From contig CAVIWF010000003.1 of NCBI GenBank assembly GCA_963646285.1, positions 1-64,000 on the forward strand: a stretch of 64,000 nt of DNA, in the 5' to 3' direction. Under the pieces are notes generated by a model. That model ran no database searches and was not told where the DNA came from. It was given only the letters and a program-made list of their open reading frames with translations. Source of the stretch: CAKUFA01 sp963646285. GTDB taxonomy: Bacteria; Bacillota; Clostridia; Christensenellales; Aristaeellaceae. Each line of letters begins with the position of its first letter. Positions within the stretch are counted from its first letter, which is position 1. Shown in pieces: positions 1 through 8,264 of this stretch. Made by a program: the position numbers and the translations under genes.

Positions 1-3
1 GGA

Positions 4-107
4 GAACGGTGAAACCGTTCGACCAGTGAGTGAGTGCAAAACTCGACAAAGTGGCGAAGCCACTTTGTCGATGCCCTGAGCCTGCAAGGTTTATTCCCTC
101 GCAGGCT
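4..107. repeat. Run of three intergenic hairpins
   Basis: Three inverted repeats follow one another. Positions 4-20 are a perfect 7-bp stem with a GAA loop, 44-70 are a perfect 12-bp stem (CGACAAAGTGGC and its complement) with a GAA loop, and 79-107 are a 7-bp stem with a 15-nt loop. No reading frame here is credible. The window starts at base 1, so the element may extend to the left. The stem-GAA-stem design recurs at 39480-39515, which suggests a dispersed family of palindromic repeats, but function is unknown. Confidence 0.6.
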
Positions 108-114
108 TGCATTG

Positions 115-165
115 CCATAAAAGCCGGAGCTGTGAAGAACCCGTTGCGTCTTCACAGCTCCGTGT
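115..165. terminator. Terminator downstream of uraA
   Basis: A strong hairpin with arms at about 125-138 and 149-162 (CGGAGCTGTGAAGA and its complement) has T-runs on both sides, TTTTTA on the plus strand and TTTTA read on the minus strand. It sits right after the uraA stop, so it most likely ends the pyrR-uraA transcript and may work in both directions. Confidence 0.8.
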
Positions 166-167
166 TT

Positions 168-1496
168 TTAGACCTTGAAGTTCACGGAAGTATCGCCCAG
201 ATCGTTGGTGCCGAATTCATAGTCATTGCCGGGCAGTACAGCGTTGAGCAGAATGCCCACCAGTGCAGCCACTGCCAGACCGGACAGGCTGATCTGCACG
301 CCGCAGATGGTGAAGGCAATGGCACCGGCATCAGAGAAGTTGATACCCAGTGCCAGGGACATGATCAGGGCAGCAATAATCACGTTCCGGCTCTTGGTGA
401 AGTCCACCTGATTTTCCACCACGTTACGCACGCCCACGGCGGAAATCATGCCGTACAGAATCAGGCTGACACCGCCGATGGTAGCCGTCGGCATGCAGGA
501 AACCAGTGCAGCGAACTTGGGAGAGAAGGAGAAGAACACCGCCAGACAAGCAGCGATCCGCACCACCCGGGGATCATAAACCTTGGTCAGAGCCAGCACG
601 CCAGTGTTTTCACCATAGGTGGTGTTGGCAGGAGCGCCAAACAGTGCCGCCATGCTGGTAGCCAGTCCGTCACCCAGCAGGGAGCGATGCAGGCCGGGGT
701 CTGCAATGAAATTCTTTTCCACCGTGGAGGAGATAGCACACATATCGCCAATGTGCTCCACCATGGTGGCCAGAGCAATGGGCATCATCATCGCAATGGA
801 GGAAGCAATCAGGGATCCATCTGCATTGCCAGCCAGGGAGAACACCGTGTCACTCATCTGGAAAGGCAAGCCAATCCAGGCAGCATCCTTCAGTGCCTGC
901 ACCTTGGCAGGATCCAGCTGACCAAAGATGGCTGCCACGCCATAGGAGATGACCACGCCCAGCAGGATGGGGATGATCTTCACCATGCCCTTGCCCCAGA
1001 TATTGCAGGCAACCACCACCAGCACTGCCAGAATGGCGATCCACCAGTTGCTGGCGCAGTTATTGATGGCGCTGTTGGCCAGGGTAATGCCGATGCAGAT
1101 AATGATGGGACCGGTTACAATGGGCGGGAAGAAGCGCATGACCTTCTTGGCACCAAAGGCCTTGAAAAGCACAGACAGGAGCACATACAGCAGACCTGCA
1201 CATGCCACGCCAATGCCTGCATAGGGAACCCAGTTTGCGCCCGTGCCGCTGTTTTCCACCAGTTCCCGCACGGAGAAATAACCGCCAAGGAACGCAAAGG
1301 AAGAACCCAGGAATGCCGGCACCTTCCGCTTGGTCAACAGATGAAACAGCAGGGTACCCAGACCCGCAAACAGCAGTGTTGCGCTGACGCTCAGGCCGGT
1401 CAGGGCAGGCACCAGCACCGTTGCGCCAAACATGGCGAACATGTGCTGAAAGCCCAGCAGTGCCATTTTTCCGGGGGAAAGCTTCTCATTGGTCAT
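168..1496 (-). CDS. uraA: Uracil permease (NCS2 family)
   Basis: A 442-residue polytopic membrane protein of the nucleobase:cation symporter-2 family, the usual length for UraA/PyrP. It is expected to import uracil across the cytoplasmic membrane. The N-terminus (QHMFAMFGATVLVPALTGL) is the typical NCS2 opening, and TTYGENTGVLALTKVYDPRVV is replaced here only in part by the usual family sequence around the substrate-binding region. The gene lies 66 nt downstream of pyrR on the same strand, with its own ribosome-binding site (AAAGGGAG) before ATG. The shared PyrR attenuator upstream supports uracil as substrate; xanthine specificity is less likely in this context. Confidence 0.93.
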   Translation of the reverse strand: MTNEKLSPGKMALLGFQHMFAMFGATVLVPALTGLSVSATLLFAGLGTLLFHLLTKRKVPAFLGSSFAFLGGYFSVRELVENSGTGANWVPYAGIGVACAGLLYVLLSVLFKAFGAKKVMRFFPPIVTGPIIICIGITLANSAINNCASNWWIAILAVLVVVACNIWGKGMVKIIPILLGVVISYGVAAIFGQLDPAKVQALKDAAWIGLPFQMSDTVFSLAGNADGSLIASSIAMMMPIALATMVEHIGDMCAISSTVEKNFIADPGLHRSLLGDGLATSMAALFGAPANTTYGENTGVLALTKVYDPRVVRIAACLAVFFSFSPKFAALVSCMPTATIGGVSLILYGMISAVGVRNVVENQVDFTKSRNVIIAALIMSLALGINFSDAGAIAFTICGVQISLSGLAVAALVGILLNAVLPGNDYEFGTNDLGDTSVNFKV

Positions 1497-1562
1497 TGAC
1501 GATACTCCCTTTCTTTAACTCCAAACCATCTATGTCGCCGGCAGCCGCCGGTGATCACCTGC

Positions 1563-2111
1563 TTATTGGGCACCATACAGTGCAGCACCGTCGCCGCCAT
1601 CGATTTCCGTCACCTGCACGCCAATGCGTTCGGACTGAGCGGTGGGCACGTTTTTGCCGATGAAGTCCGCCCGAATGGGAAGTTCCCGGTGTCCCCGGTC
1701 AATGAGCACCGCCAGGCGAATCTTTGCCGGGCGGCCCTGATCCATCACCGCATCCATGGCTGCCCGAACCGTCCGTCCGGTATAGATCACGTCATCCACC
1801 AGCACCACGGTTTTGCCGTTAACATCCACCGGCAGCTTGGAGGCACTGACCTTGGGCTGATCGTAAAGCTTGCTCAGGTCATCCCGGTACATGGTAATGT
1901 CCAGCTCCCCGACAGGAACCTTCACGCCTTCCGTTTTTTCAATAATTTCGCTGAGCCGGTTGGCCAGGGGCACGCCTCTGCGGCGGATGCCTACCAGCAC
2001 CACCTGCTCCAGGGGCATGAGCCGCTCCATCATTTCATGTGCCATCCGGGTCAATGTGCGCTGCATGGTTTCTCCGTCCATCAGCTGCGCCTTTGGAATA
2101 CCGCTTGCCAT
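1563..2111 (-). CDS. pyrR: PyrR, pyrimidine operon attenuation regulator / uracil phosphoribosyltransferase
   Basis: A 182-residue PyrR. In Bacillus it binds UMP/UTP and pyr leader RNA to promote termination, and it has weak uracil phosphoribosyltransferase activity. The PRPP-binding motif is plain (VVLVDDVIYTGRTVRAA, about residues 97-113), and the N-terminal RRG-containing segment is typical. I chose ATG at 2111 because AAAGGAG lies 6 nt upstream and the length fits the family; the frame stays open further upstream, but only through the leader RNA. It is the first gene of pyrR-uraA and is itself preceded by a PyrR-binding element and an intrinsic terminator, so it should autoregulate. Confidence 0.95.
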   Translation of the reverse strand: MASGIPKAQLMDGETMQRTLTRMAHEMMERLMPLEQVVLVGIRRRGVPLANRLSEIIEKTEGVKVPVGELDITMYRDDLSKLYDQPKVSASKLPVDVNGKTVVLVDDVIYTGRTVRAAMDAVMDQGRPAKIRLAVLIDRGHRELPIRADFIGKNVPTAQSERIGVQVTEIDGGDGAALYGAQ

Positions 2112-2141
2112 TATTTGCTCCTTTCCTGTACCTCGTCGTAC

Positions 2142-2175
2142 AAAAAAAGCCTCTCCCCGCTTGGCAGGAAGAGGC
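2142..2175 (-). terminator. pyr attenuator terminator
   Basis: Read on the minus strand, GCCTCT pairs with AGAGGC around a GC-rich interior, followed by seven T residues. It lies between the PyrR-binding element and the pyrR start, the place of the attenuator terminator in Bacillus-type pyr operons. Confidence 0.87.
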
Positions 2176-2186
2176 GCATGCTCATC

Positions 2187-2235
2187 AAAAGGGTTCCTCG
2201 CGCACCTTGCCAGCCTCGCAGGACTGTTCTTAAAG
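2187..2235 (-). promoter_or_regulatory. PyrR-binding RNA element
   Basis: The minus-strand leader contains TTTAAGAACAGTCCTGCGAG followed by GCTGGCAAGG, a close match to the conserved PyrR anti-antiterminator loop known from Bacillus subtilis (ACAGTCC then GAGGCT). Flanking bases can pair to form the stem. In the known mechanism PyrR-UMP binds here, which blocks the antiterminator and lets the downstream terminator form. Confidence 0.88.
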
Positions 2236-2258
2236 GTCTTGCTTGTTAACCGCAGAGG

Positions 2259-2287
2259 ATTATAGCACAGGGGCTTTTTTCTGTAAA
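2259..2287 (-). promoter_or_regulatory. pyrR-uraA promoter
   Basis: On the minus strand TTTACA and TATAAT are 17 bp apart, with TGC just before the -10 (an extended -10 form). The start would fall near 2252, giving a leader of about 140 nt that holds the PyrR element and terminator. Confidence 0.8.
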
Positions 2288-2362
2288 GCCGTCGAATCTG
2301 GTCTTTATTTGATTCATTTCCTGCATTTTTGTCTGTTTGTTTCGTTATTTTTGCAACAACTC

Positions 2363-2391
2363 TTGACATGTCTTTTTTCTTGTATTATTCT
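2363..2391 (+). promoter_or_regulatory. Promoter of the GntR regulator
   Basis: TTGACA (2363-2368) and TATTCT (2386-2391) are 17 bp apart. Transcription would start near 2398, at the edge of the perfect inverted repeat that follows. Confidence 0.7.
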
Positions 2392-2398
2392 TGTATCC

Positions 2399-2428
2399 AA
2401 AGTACATGCAAAATACTTCATGTACTTT
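2399..2428. promoter_or_regulatory. Candidate autoregulatory operator (perfect inverted repeat)
   Basis: AAAGTACATG and CATGTACTTT form a perfect 10-bp inverted repeat with a 10-bp spacer. It lies just downstream of the predicted start of the GntR gene. The position fits a repressor site bound by the regulator itself, but a hairpin in the 5' untranslated RNA would look the same. Confidence 0.55.
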
Positions 2429-2452
2429 CCATATTCAGGAGTGTGATCCGGC

Positions 2453-3160
2453 ATGAATACCCTGCAATTCCAACCCATGATGGAAAGCCGACCCATTCGT
2501 GATATTGCCTACGAAGTGCTCAAGCACGCCATTGTCAGCGGAGAGATCCCTGCTGGTGAGCGCATTGTGGAAACCGAATACGCTGAACGGCTGCATATCA
2601 GCCGCACGCCCCTGCGGGAAGCACTGCGCAAGCTGGAGCGTGACGGTCTGGTGGAATACGAAGTCCGCCGGGGCGTGGTGGTGCGTGCCTTCTCCATTAC
2701 CGATGTGGAGGAGATTTACACCATCCGCAATGCGCTGGAAATGCTGACCCTGCCGGCCATTATCCGCAATGCCACGGCCGATGACATTGCCGACCTGCGC
2801 AGCCGCCTGCATGAAATGGATGATGTTATGGCTTCGGGAGACATCAACACCCTGTCGCCCATGGCTCGTGCCTTCCACAATGCCATGACGGCACTGTCCC
2901 GTCAGCATCGGATCCTTCGGGTCATGGAAGGGCAGGATGAGTTCATTACCCGCTTCTCTGCCTTGTCCATTCGGCAGGAAAATCGCCGTCCTCAGGCCCA
3001 TGAAGAGCATTACATGCTGGTAAACTACATTGAGCAGCGAGATTTGGAAAGCTTTGAGCAGCTGACAAGGAAGCACATTGAGCGCAGCAAGGAAAACTGT
3101 CTGACAGCCCTCCGTCAGCAGCATCAGGTGCTGGATCCCAATGCAGAGGATCATGCATAA
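2453..3160 (+). CDS. GntR-family transcriptional regulator, FadR/FCD subfamily
   Basis: 235 residues. The N-terminal winged helix-turn-helix is clear at about residues 15-75 (IRDIAYEVLKHAIVSGEI, then SRTPLREALRKLERDGLVE). An all-helical FCD effector domain follows at about 80-220, with the metal/ligand-binding Asp/His pattern in DVEEIYTIRNALE, FHNAM and HEEHYML. FCD proteins usually repress genes for organic or sugar acid catabolism. No such catabolic operon adjoins it; the neighbours are pyrR (divergent) and a PHP phosphatase, so the target is unknown. AGGAG lies 11 nt before ATG, slightly long. A perfect inverted repeat in the leader suggests autoregulation. Confidence 0.88.
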   Translation: MNTLQFQPMMESRPIRDIAYEVLKHAIVSGEIPAGERIVETEYAERLHISRTPLREALRKLERDGLVEYEVRRGVVVRAFSITDVEEIYTIRNALEMLTLPAIIRNATADDIADLRSRLHEMDDVMASGDINTLSPMARAFHNAMTALSRQHRILRVMEGQDEFITRFSALSIRQENRRPQAHEEHYMLVNYIEQRDLESFEQLTRKHIERSKENCLTALRQQHQVLDPNAEDHA

Positions 3161-3167
3161 TGTATGA

Positions 3168-3222
3168 AGAAGGTTCTCTAACGCAGGTGTTGCTTGCGCC
3201 AGAGAACCTTCTCTATTTTTTT
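3168..3222 (+). terminator. Terminator after the GntR gene
   Basis: AGAAGGTTCTCT (3168-3179) pairs perfectly with AGAGAACCTTCT (3201-3212), followed by a seven-T run, so the regulator is monocistronic. Confidence 0.88.
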
Positions 3223-3223
3223 C

Positions 3224-3252
3224 TTGTCCCCTTTTTGTTCCTATGATACAAT
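3224..3252 (+). promoter_or_regulatory. Promoter of the PHP phosphatase-pepF unit
   Basis: TTGTCC and TACAAT with a 17-bp spacer directly follow the preceding terminator. The leader to the start at 3356 is about 100 nt; I see no clear regulatory fold in it. Confidence 0.6.
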
Positions 3253-3355
3253 GATATTCGATCCGCTTGCGATCTGCCTTTTTCAAGCCGAACAATCTTG
3301 GCCACAGGGCACAGGTCGCACAGCAACCCATGATAAAGGAAGCGCTGCTTACCCT

Positions 3356-4135
3356 ATGATCAAAGCCAACTATCATACCCATACCACCCGCTGCCACCAC
3401 GCCGTCGGCGCTGATGAAGATTATGTGCTTGCCGCCTTAGACACCGGCTTTCACGTCCTCGGTTTTTCCGACCATACCCCCTGGCCCTTTCGCTCCGGCT
3501 TTGTGAGCAACATCCGCATGGGCATGGAGGAGCTGCCGGACTATATGGCCTCCGTGCAGGCCCTGCGTGCAAAGTATGCTGACCGCATCGAAATGCACAT
3601 GGGGCTGGAAGTGGAGTATTTCCCCCGCTACAGGGATCATCTGCTCCGCATGCAGGATGCAGGCATGGAATACTATATCCTGGGCGAACACTACCTGGAA
3701 AGCGAAGAAGATCACCCTTACGTGGGGCAAAGCTGCGCAACGGATGACGGGGTGCTCCGCTATGCGGAAGCCGTTGCCGAAGCCCTGCAAACCGGGCTGT
3801 TCTGCTACGTAGCCCACCCGGATCTGTACATGCGTCCCCGGCCGGTGTTCGACAAGGTTTGCGAGAAGGCTGCCGACATCATTGCTCAGGCCGCCAAAGA
3901 GGCGGACGTGCCCCTGGAGTATAATCTGCTGGGGCTGGACAGTCAGCTGACCGGACATGACCGTGGGTATCCCTGCAAGGATTTCTGGGCCTACCTTGCC
4001 GGCAAAGGCAACCGGGCGATTATCGGCGTTGATGCCCACGATCCTGCCATGCTGCGGGATACCAACCTGTGGAACGAAGCAACCAAACGGCTGACGGAAC
4101 TCCATTACCCCATTCAGGAAACCCTGCCGTTATAA
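3356..4135 (+). CDS. hisK: PHP-domain phosphatase, histidinol-phosphatase type
   Basis: A 259-residue polymerase-and-histidinol-phosphatase domain protein. PHP motifs are visible: YHTHTTRC near residue 5, FSDHTPWP near 36, GLEVEYF near 82, GEHYL near 107, CYVAHPDLY near 153 and GVDAHDP near 223, which together form a trinuclear metal site. The pattern fits HisK/HisJ histidinol-phosphate phosphatase, the last-but-one step of histidine synthesis. No other his gene is nearby, so the substrate is inferred. An upstream in-frame start at 3194 would place 54 non-conserved residues before the domain; the ATG at 3356 opens exactly at the PHP fold. It ends 18 nt before pepF and is probably cotranscribed with it. 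Confidence 0.8.
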   Translation: MIKANYHTHTTRCHHAVGADEDYVLAALDTGFHVLGFSDHTPWPFRSGFVSNIRMGMEELPDYMASVQALRAKYADRIEMHMGLEVEYFPRYRDHLLRMQDAGMEYYILGEHYLESEEDHPYVGQSCATDDGVLRYAEAVAEALQTGLFCYVAHPDLYMRPRPVFDKVCEKAADIIAQAAKEADVPLEYNLLGLDSQLTGHDRGYPCKDFWAYLAGKGNRAIIGVDAHDPAMLRDTNLWNEATKRLTELHYPIQETLPL

Positions 4136-4153
4136 TAGAAGGAGGAATTGACC

Positions 4154-5908
4154 ATGAATGACCGCTGGGATCTATCCTTTCTCTACTCAGGATTCGACGA
4201 CCCTCAGTATGAAGCTGATCTGAAAGCATTGCAGGAGAAAATCGCTGCCTTCGGCAAGCTGCTGGAAGCCTCCGGCGATGACTGCACCAAACTGGTATCC
4301 ATGATGGATGCAGACGAGGAAATCAACCGCCTCTTGGAGAAGCTGTCCCTCTTTGCCGGCATGACCCTTGCCGTGGATGCCAACAACATGGATGCCGCCC
4401 GATATGATGACAAGCTGAACCTGATCTACAACGATTTGCGGCTGACCCAGTCTGCCATGATCCGGTATGTGGGTGGGCTGACCAATTTGGAGGAGCTGAT
4501 TGCCGCCTCCCCCAAGCTGCAAACCGTGGCCTTCGCCCTGCGGGAGATGGCCGGTGAAGCAAGTCACCTGATGCCGGCGGAGATTGAGCCCTGGATGCTG
4601 CAGATGCGGCTCAGCGGCGGCACTGCTTTCAGTCAGCTCCGTGACAAGCTGGATTCCAACCATTTGGTCCACTACCATGGACAGGATCTGCCTCTGCCTG
4701 CTGTGCGTGGCATGGCCTATGACCCTGATGCTTCCGTCCGCAAGGATGCCTATGAAGCGGAAATCGCCTCCTATAAGAAGATCGAGCTGCCCATGTCTTA
4801 CTGCCTGAACAGCATTAAGATGGAAGCCCGCACCATGGCCAAGGCCAAGCACTACGACTCCGTGCTGGACATGACCCTGCACCAGAGCCGGATGGATCAG
4901 GAAACGCTGGACGCCATGTGGACGGCCATTCGGGAATATCTGCCCCACTTCCGCCGCTATCTGCGTGCCAAGGCCAAGTACCTGGGCTACGAAGACGGTC
5001 TTCCCTTCTATGACCTCTTTGCCCCTGTGGGACATGGCGGACACACCTATACCGTTGAAGAAGCCCGTGCCAAGCTGCTGCTGGAAATGGGCAAGTTCAC
5101 CCCCAAGATGGCAGCCTTTATGGACAATGCCTTTGAACAGCGGTGGATCGATATGTATCCCCGGGAAGGCAAGACCGGCGGCGCCTTTTGTGCCGGTGCC
5201 CACAGCTATGACCGCAGTTTGGTGATGACCAACTTCCAGGGCAGCTTCTCCGATGTGAGCACCATTGCCCACGAGCTTGGTCACGCCTGGCACAATCGCT
5301 GCCTGGCAGGTCTGCCCTACTGCATGATTGAGACCCCCATGCCCTTGGCCGAGACTGCATCCATCTTTAATGAAACCATGCTGGCTCATCAGGTGCTTTC
5401 CTCCGCCACGGAAGAGGAGCAGTTCACCCTGCTGGAGAACAGCCTGATGGAAGCAACCCAGACGGTGGTGGATATTTACAGCCGTTACCTGTTTGAGAAT
5501 GAAGTGGTGGATACCCGTGCCGATCACGTAATGAGCGTTGATGAGCTGAAGGACGCCATGCTCCGTGCCCAGGAGGCTTCCTATGGGGACGGTCTGGCCA
5601 AGGATGTGCGCCACCCCTACATGTGGGCATGCAAGAGCCACTACTATTCTTCCGACCTGAATTTCTACAACTTCCCCTATGCCTTCGGCCTGCTGTTCGG
5701 CAAGGGAGTCTTTGCCCAGTACCTGCGCAAGGGTGAGGCCTTTGTGGATGATTATTGCCGCCTGCTGCGCTACTGCGGCTCCGATACGGTGGCCAATGTT
5801 GCTGCCAGCGTAGGCATTGACGTGCGCAGTGTGGACTTCTGGCGCTCCAGCCTGGAGGTTATCAAGCAGGACGTTGACCGCTTCTGCGACCTGTGCGAAA
5901 AGCAGTAA
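4154..5908 (+). CDS. pepF: Oligoendopeptidase F (M3B family)
   Basis: A 584-residue zinc metallopeptidase of family M3, expected to degrade oligopeptides in the cytoplasm. The zinc motif HELGH (about residues 373-377) sits in FSDVSTIAHELGHAWHN, and the downstream ETASIFNETM supplies the third ligand, a glutamate. The length is normal for PepF. The ATG at 4154 has GGAGG 8 nt upstream; a TTG two codons earlier is in frame but is too close to the ribosome-binding site. The gene follows the PHP phosphatase closely. It ends with a hairpin ahead of tyrA. Confidence 0.93.
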   Translation: MNDRWDLSFLYSGFDDPQYEADLKALQEKIAAFGKLLEASGDDCTKLVSMMDADEEINRLLEKLSLFAGMTLAVDANNMDAARYDDKLNLIYNDLRLTQSAMIRYVGGLTNLEELIAASPKLQTVAFALREMAGEASHLMPAEIEPWMLQMRLSGGTAFSQLRDKLDSNHLVHYHGQDLPLPAVRGMAYDPDASVRKDAYEAEIASYKKIELPMSYCLNSIKMEARTMAKAKHYDSVLDMTLHQSRMDQETLDAMWTAIREYLPHFRRYLRAKAKYLGYEDGLPFYDLFAPVGHGGHTYTVEEARAKLLLEMGKFTPKMAAFMDNAFEQRWIDMYPREGKTGGAFCAGAHSYDRSLVMTNFQGSFSDVSTIAHELGHAWHNRCLAGLPYCMIETPMPLAETASIFNETMLAHQVLSSATEEEQFTLLENSLMEATQTVVDIYSRYLFENEVVDTRADHVMSVDELKDAMLRAQEASYGDGLAKDVRHPYMWACKSHYYSSDLNFYNFPYAFGLLFGKGVFAQYLRKGEAFVDDYCRLLRYCGSDTVANVAASVGIDVRSVDFWRSSLEVIKQDVDRFCDLCEKQ

Positions 5909-5915
5909 TGTTCAG

Positions 5916-5950
5916 AAGGGGCACTGCACACATCTGTGGGTGCCCCTTTA
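5916..5950 (+). terminator. Hairpin between pepF and tyrA
   Basis: AGGGGCAC pairs with GTGCCCCT, followed by only three Ts and TATG. It is probably a weak or leaky terminator, so some read-through into tyrA is possible. Confidence 0.5.
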
Positions 5951-5968
5951 TGATAGGAGGACGGTAGG

Positions 5969-6802
5969 ATGGTTATTTCTGTTATCGGATTAGGTTTGAT
6001 CGGCGGTTCCCTGGCTCGCACCATCAAGCTGCACACGACCCATCAGGTGTACGGCATGGATTTGAATGCTGCCACCATGGATCAGGCTGCTTTGCTGGGT
6101 GCCATTGACGGTACGGCAGATGATGCAGTCATTGCCCAAAGCGATCTCATTTTGGTAGCCCTGTATCCCAGAGCCATCATTGACTGGATCACTTCCCATG
6201 CTCACCTTTTCAAGCCCAACTGCCTGGTCATTGACTGCGGCGGCGTGAAGCAGGTCATTTGCAAGGCTGTGGAGCCTTTGGTGAAGGATGCATCGTGGCA
6301 TTTCATCGGCGGTCATCCCATGGCAGGCCGGGAGTTTTCCGGCTTCAAGTATGCAAGGGATGATCTGTTTGACCATGCTTCCATGATCCTCACCCCCTAT
6401 GCCGACGCTGATCCGTCACTGCTGCAGCAGGCGAGGAATTTCTTCCTGGATCTTGGCTTCCGTCGGGTGCAGTTTACCACCCCGGAAACCCATGACGAAA
6501 TGATCGCCTACACCTCTCAGCTGGCACACATTGTATCCAGTGCCTATGTGAAATGCCCCTTGGCTGATAAGCACCGGGGTTTTTCTGCCGGCAGCTTTGC
6601 CGATATGACCCGTGTAGCTCGGCTGAATGAGGATATGTGGACGGAACTGTTCTTTGACAACCGTGACGCTCTGCTGCCTGAAGTGGAAGGTCTCACAGAG
6701 CGGCTCATCGCCTATCGTGATGCCCTGCGGAATCAGGATCACCAAGGCATGAAAGCCTTGCTGAAGGAAGGCCGGGAAATCAAAGAACGGCTCAGCGAAT
6801 GA
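5969..6802 (+). CDS. tyrA: Prephenate dehydrogenase
   Basis: 277 residues, matching the monofunctional TyrA class. The NAD-binding GLGLIGGSLA lies at residues 6-15, and the conserved GGHPMAGREFSGF segment follows near residue 112. The enzyme oxidatively decarboxylates prephenate to 4-hydroxyphenylpyruvate for tyrosine synthesis. No C-terminal ACT domain is evident at this length, so feedback control would differ from ACT-bearing forms. AGGAGG sits 8 nt before ATG. No other aromatic pathway gene adjoins it. Confidence 0.92.
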   Translation: MVISVIGLGLIGGSLARTIKLHTTHQVYGMDLNAATMDQAALLGAIDGTADDAVIAQSDLILVALYPRAIIDWITSHAHLFKPNCLVIDCGGVKQVICKAVEPLVKDASWHFIGGHPMAGREFSGFKYARDDLFDHASMILTPYADADPSLLQQARNFFLDLGFRRVQFTTPETHDEMIAYTSQLAHIVSSAYVKCPLADKHRGFSAGSFADMTRVARLNEDMWTELFFDNRDALLPEVEGLTERLIAYRDALRNQDHQGMKALLKEGREIKERLSE

Positions 6803-6827
6803 GTTTTCTCTTCCCATCATTGCAATG

Positions 6828-6867
6828 AAAAACGGCTGTCACAGACTGTGCGATAGCCGTTTTTTTG
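6828..6867. terminator. Bidirectional terminator between tyrA and the transglutaminase gene
   Basis: AAAAACGGCT pairs with AGCCGTTTTT, with T-runs on both strands, between two convergent genes. Confidence 0.85.
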
Positions 6868-6883
6868 TTATGAACCGCTTGAC

Positions 6884-8242
6884 TTACTGGCAGTCCACCA
6901 TGACTGCATCGCAGTCCAGATCCCTGCCGGTAAAAGCCTCTGCCGCCCCTGTCCGTTCCAGTTCTCCCGACTGATTATCATAGGGGTCAACACGGAAGTA
7001 TTGCTTGGCCGGTTCCAAGGTGGCCTCAAAGCGCCGATTGGCCGCCATGCGCAGAGGATCGATATTGCCGAAGTAGAAGGCGTGCCGAACCATGTTGCCG
7101 GCTCGCCAGGCACTGCCGCCGTAGCTGGGGTCTGCAAATAGCCATCCCCAGCCATCCAAATAAAACTGTGCCCAGTCATGGCTGCCCGCATAGTCCTCGT
7201 CAATGCTCATGCCGCTTTGCCAGCGTGCCGGAATCCCGCAAATGCGGCAAAGCTGGATGAACAGCAGTGCCTGCAAGCCGCAGTCTCCCCGAAGGTTCAC
7301 GGCGCAGAATTCCCCGATGTGGTCAATCTGGAAATAATCCCGTACAAAGCTGTAAGTCACCCGGGTAGTGATAAAGGAATAAATCTGCCAAGCCTTTTCC
7401 ACCGGGCTGTCTGCCCCCTGGGTCAATTCCTTTGCCAGCGATTTCAGGTAAGGGGTAAAGGCAATGAAGGGAAGCTCTTCCCCCAAGTCCTGTTCCGTAG
7501 GGGGCAATGCCGTAGGATACAGCGGCGCTGCCGGGGCAGGCTGATGCAGGGGATCTGCATAGCGGATGCAGCTGTTGTAGCGGTACCGCAGGTGAAAATC
7601 CTGCCACTGATCCAGCGTCTTTCGCCACCAGGCGGTCCGTGCGCCGCTGTCCCCTGAGGTAATGCCGTCAGGCGTGCCCTCCACAAGGGTCACATTGCTT
7701 TGCTGACATTCCTCTAAGGGGAAGGGCAGGTGTGCCAGATATTCTCCGGGAACAAACTGCTCCGGCACCAGAGAAAGCTTAACATCCAAGGTGATCTGTT
7801 TGTCCAGCCTGCCTTTTTCCATGATTTCCTTCACCATGGGATCAAGCCAGGGATTCGCCGGATCAGGACTGTCCACAAACCGGGGCTGCTTATACAGAGA
7901 GCGATGAAAGCGGACAAAGTACCGCTTTTCCCCCTGCAGGTAGATAAAGTCCACCATGCCTTCGTCTTCCAGGCGGTCGAAAGCCTCTTCACTGATGTCC
8001 CCCACCAGTTCCCGAAGCTTTTCCAGTGCCTGTGCCCGGTTCCACGGGTATTGGGTGGGCAGGCGGCGGATGCGTTCTTCCTCGCACAGCAGACGATCCC
8101 GCAGCATTGGCGGCAGGTCAGGCCGTTCCAGACGGGTGCGGATGCTGCGAAGGGCACCTTCCAAGTCCCCTGCTCCCCTGCGCCGGAGAATATCCTCGGG
8201 CAGGGGTACGCTTTGGGCACGAACGATACGATCAATATCCAT
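6884..8242 (-). CDS. Transglutaminase-like domain protein
   Basis: 452 residues. A transglutaminase-like/papain-fold core lies at about 280-380, with a Cys in RGDCGLQALLF (about 321), a His in GSHDWAQFYLDG (about 355) and an Asp in LFADPSYGG (about 373), forming the expected catalytic triad. The N-terminal 200 residues are not recognisable to me. No signal peptide is seen, so the protein is probably cytoplasmic. Bacterial members are usually peptidases or amidases rather than crosslinkers. I chose ATG at 8242 because AGGAGGGA lies just upstream. It follows an AraC regulator on the same strand, separated by a strong hairpin that may affect its translation. Confidence 0.8.
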   Translation of the reverse strand: MDIDRIVRAQSVPLPEDILRRRGAGDLEGALRSIRTRLERPDLPPMLRDRLLCEEERIRRLPTQYPWNRAQALEKLRELVGDISEEAFDRLEDEGMVDFIYLQGEKRYFVRFHRSLYKQPRFVDSPDPANPWLDPMVKEIMEKGRLDKQITLDVKLSLVPEQFVPGEYLAHLPFPLEECQQSNVTLVEGTPDGITSGDSGARTAWWRKTLDQWQDFHLRYRYNSCIRYADPLHQPAPAAPLYPTALPPTEQDLGEELPFIAFTPYLKSLAKELTQGADSPVEKAWQIYSFITTRVTYSFVRDYFQIDHIGEFCAVNLRGDCGLQALLFIQLCRICGIPARWQSGMSIDEDYAGSHDWAQFYLDGWGWLFADPSYGGSAWRAGNMVRHAFYFGNIDPLRMAANRRFEATLEPAKQYFRVDPYDNQSGELERTGAAEAFTGRDLDCDAVMVDCQ

Positions 8243-8264
8243 ACTTTCCCTCCTGATAAACATG

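Noticed and set aside
30..1499. Long plus-strand open frame opposite uraA
   Set aside because: Its product is rich in His, Gln, Gly and Asn, as expected from an antisense shadow of a membrane protein gene; it has no ribosome-binding site and no domain.
3194..3355. Longer N-terminus for the PHP phosphatase
   Set aside because: It would run through the terminator of the previous gene and the promoter; the PHP domain begins at the ATG at 3356.
4187..5641. Long minus-strand open frame opposite pepF
   Set aside because: It is the complement of a well-supported M3B peptidase and has low-complexity His/Gln/Gly composition with no motif.
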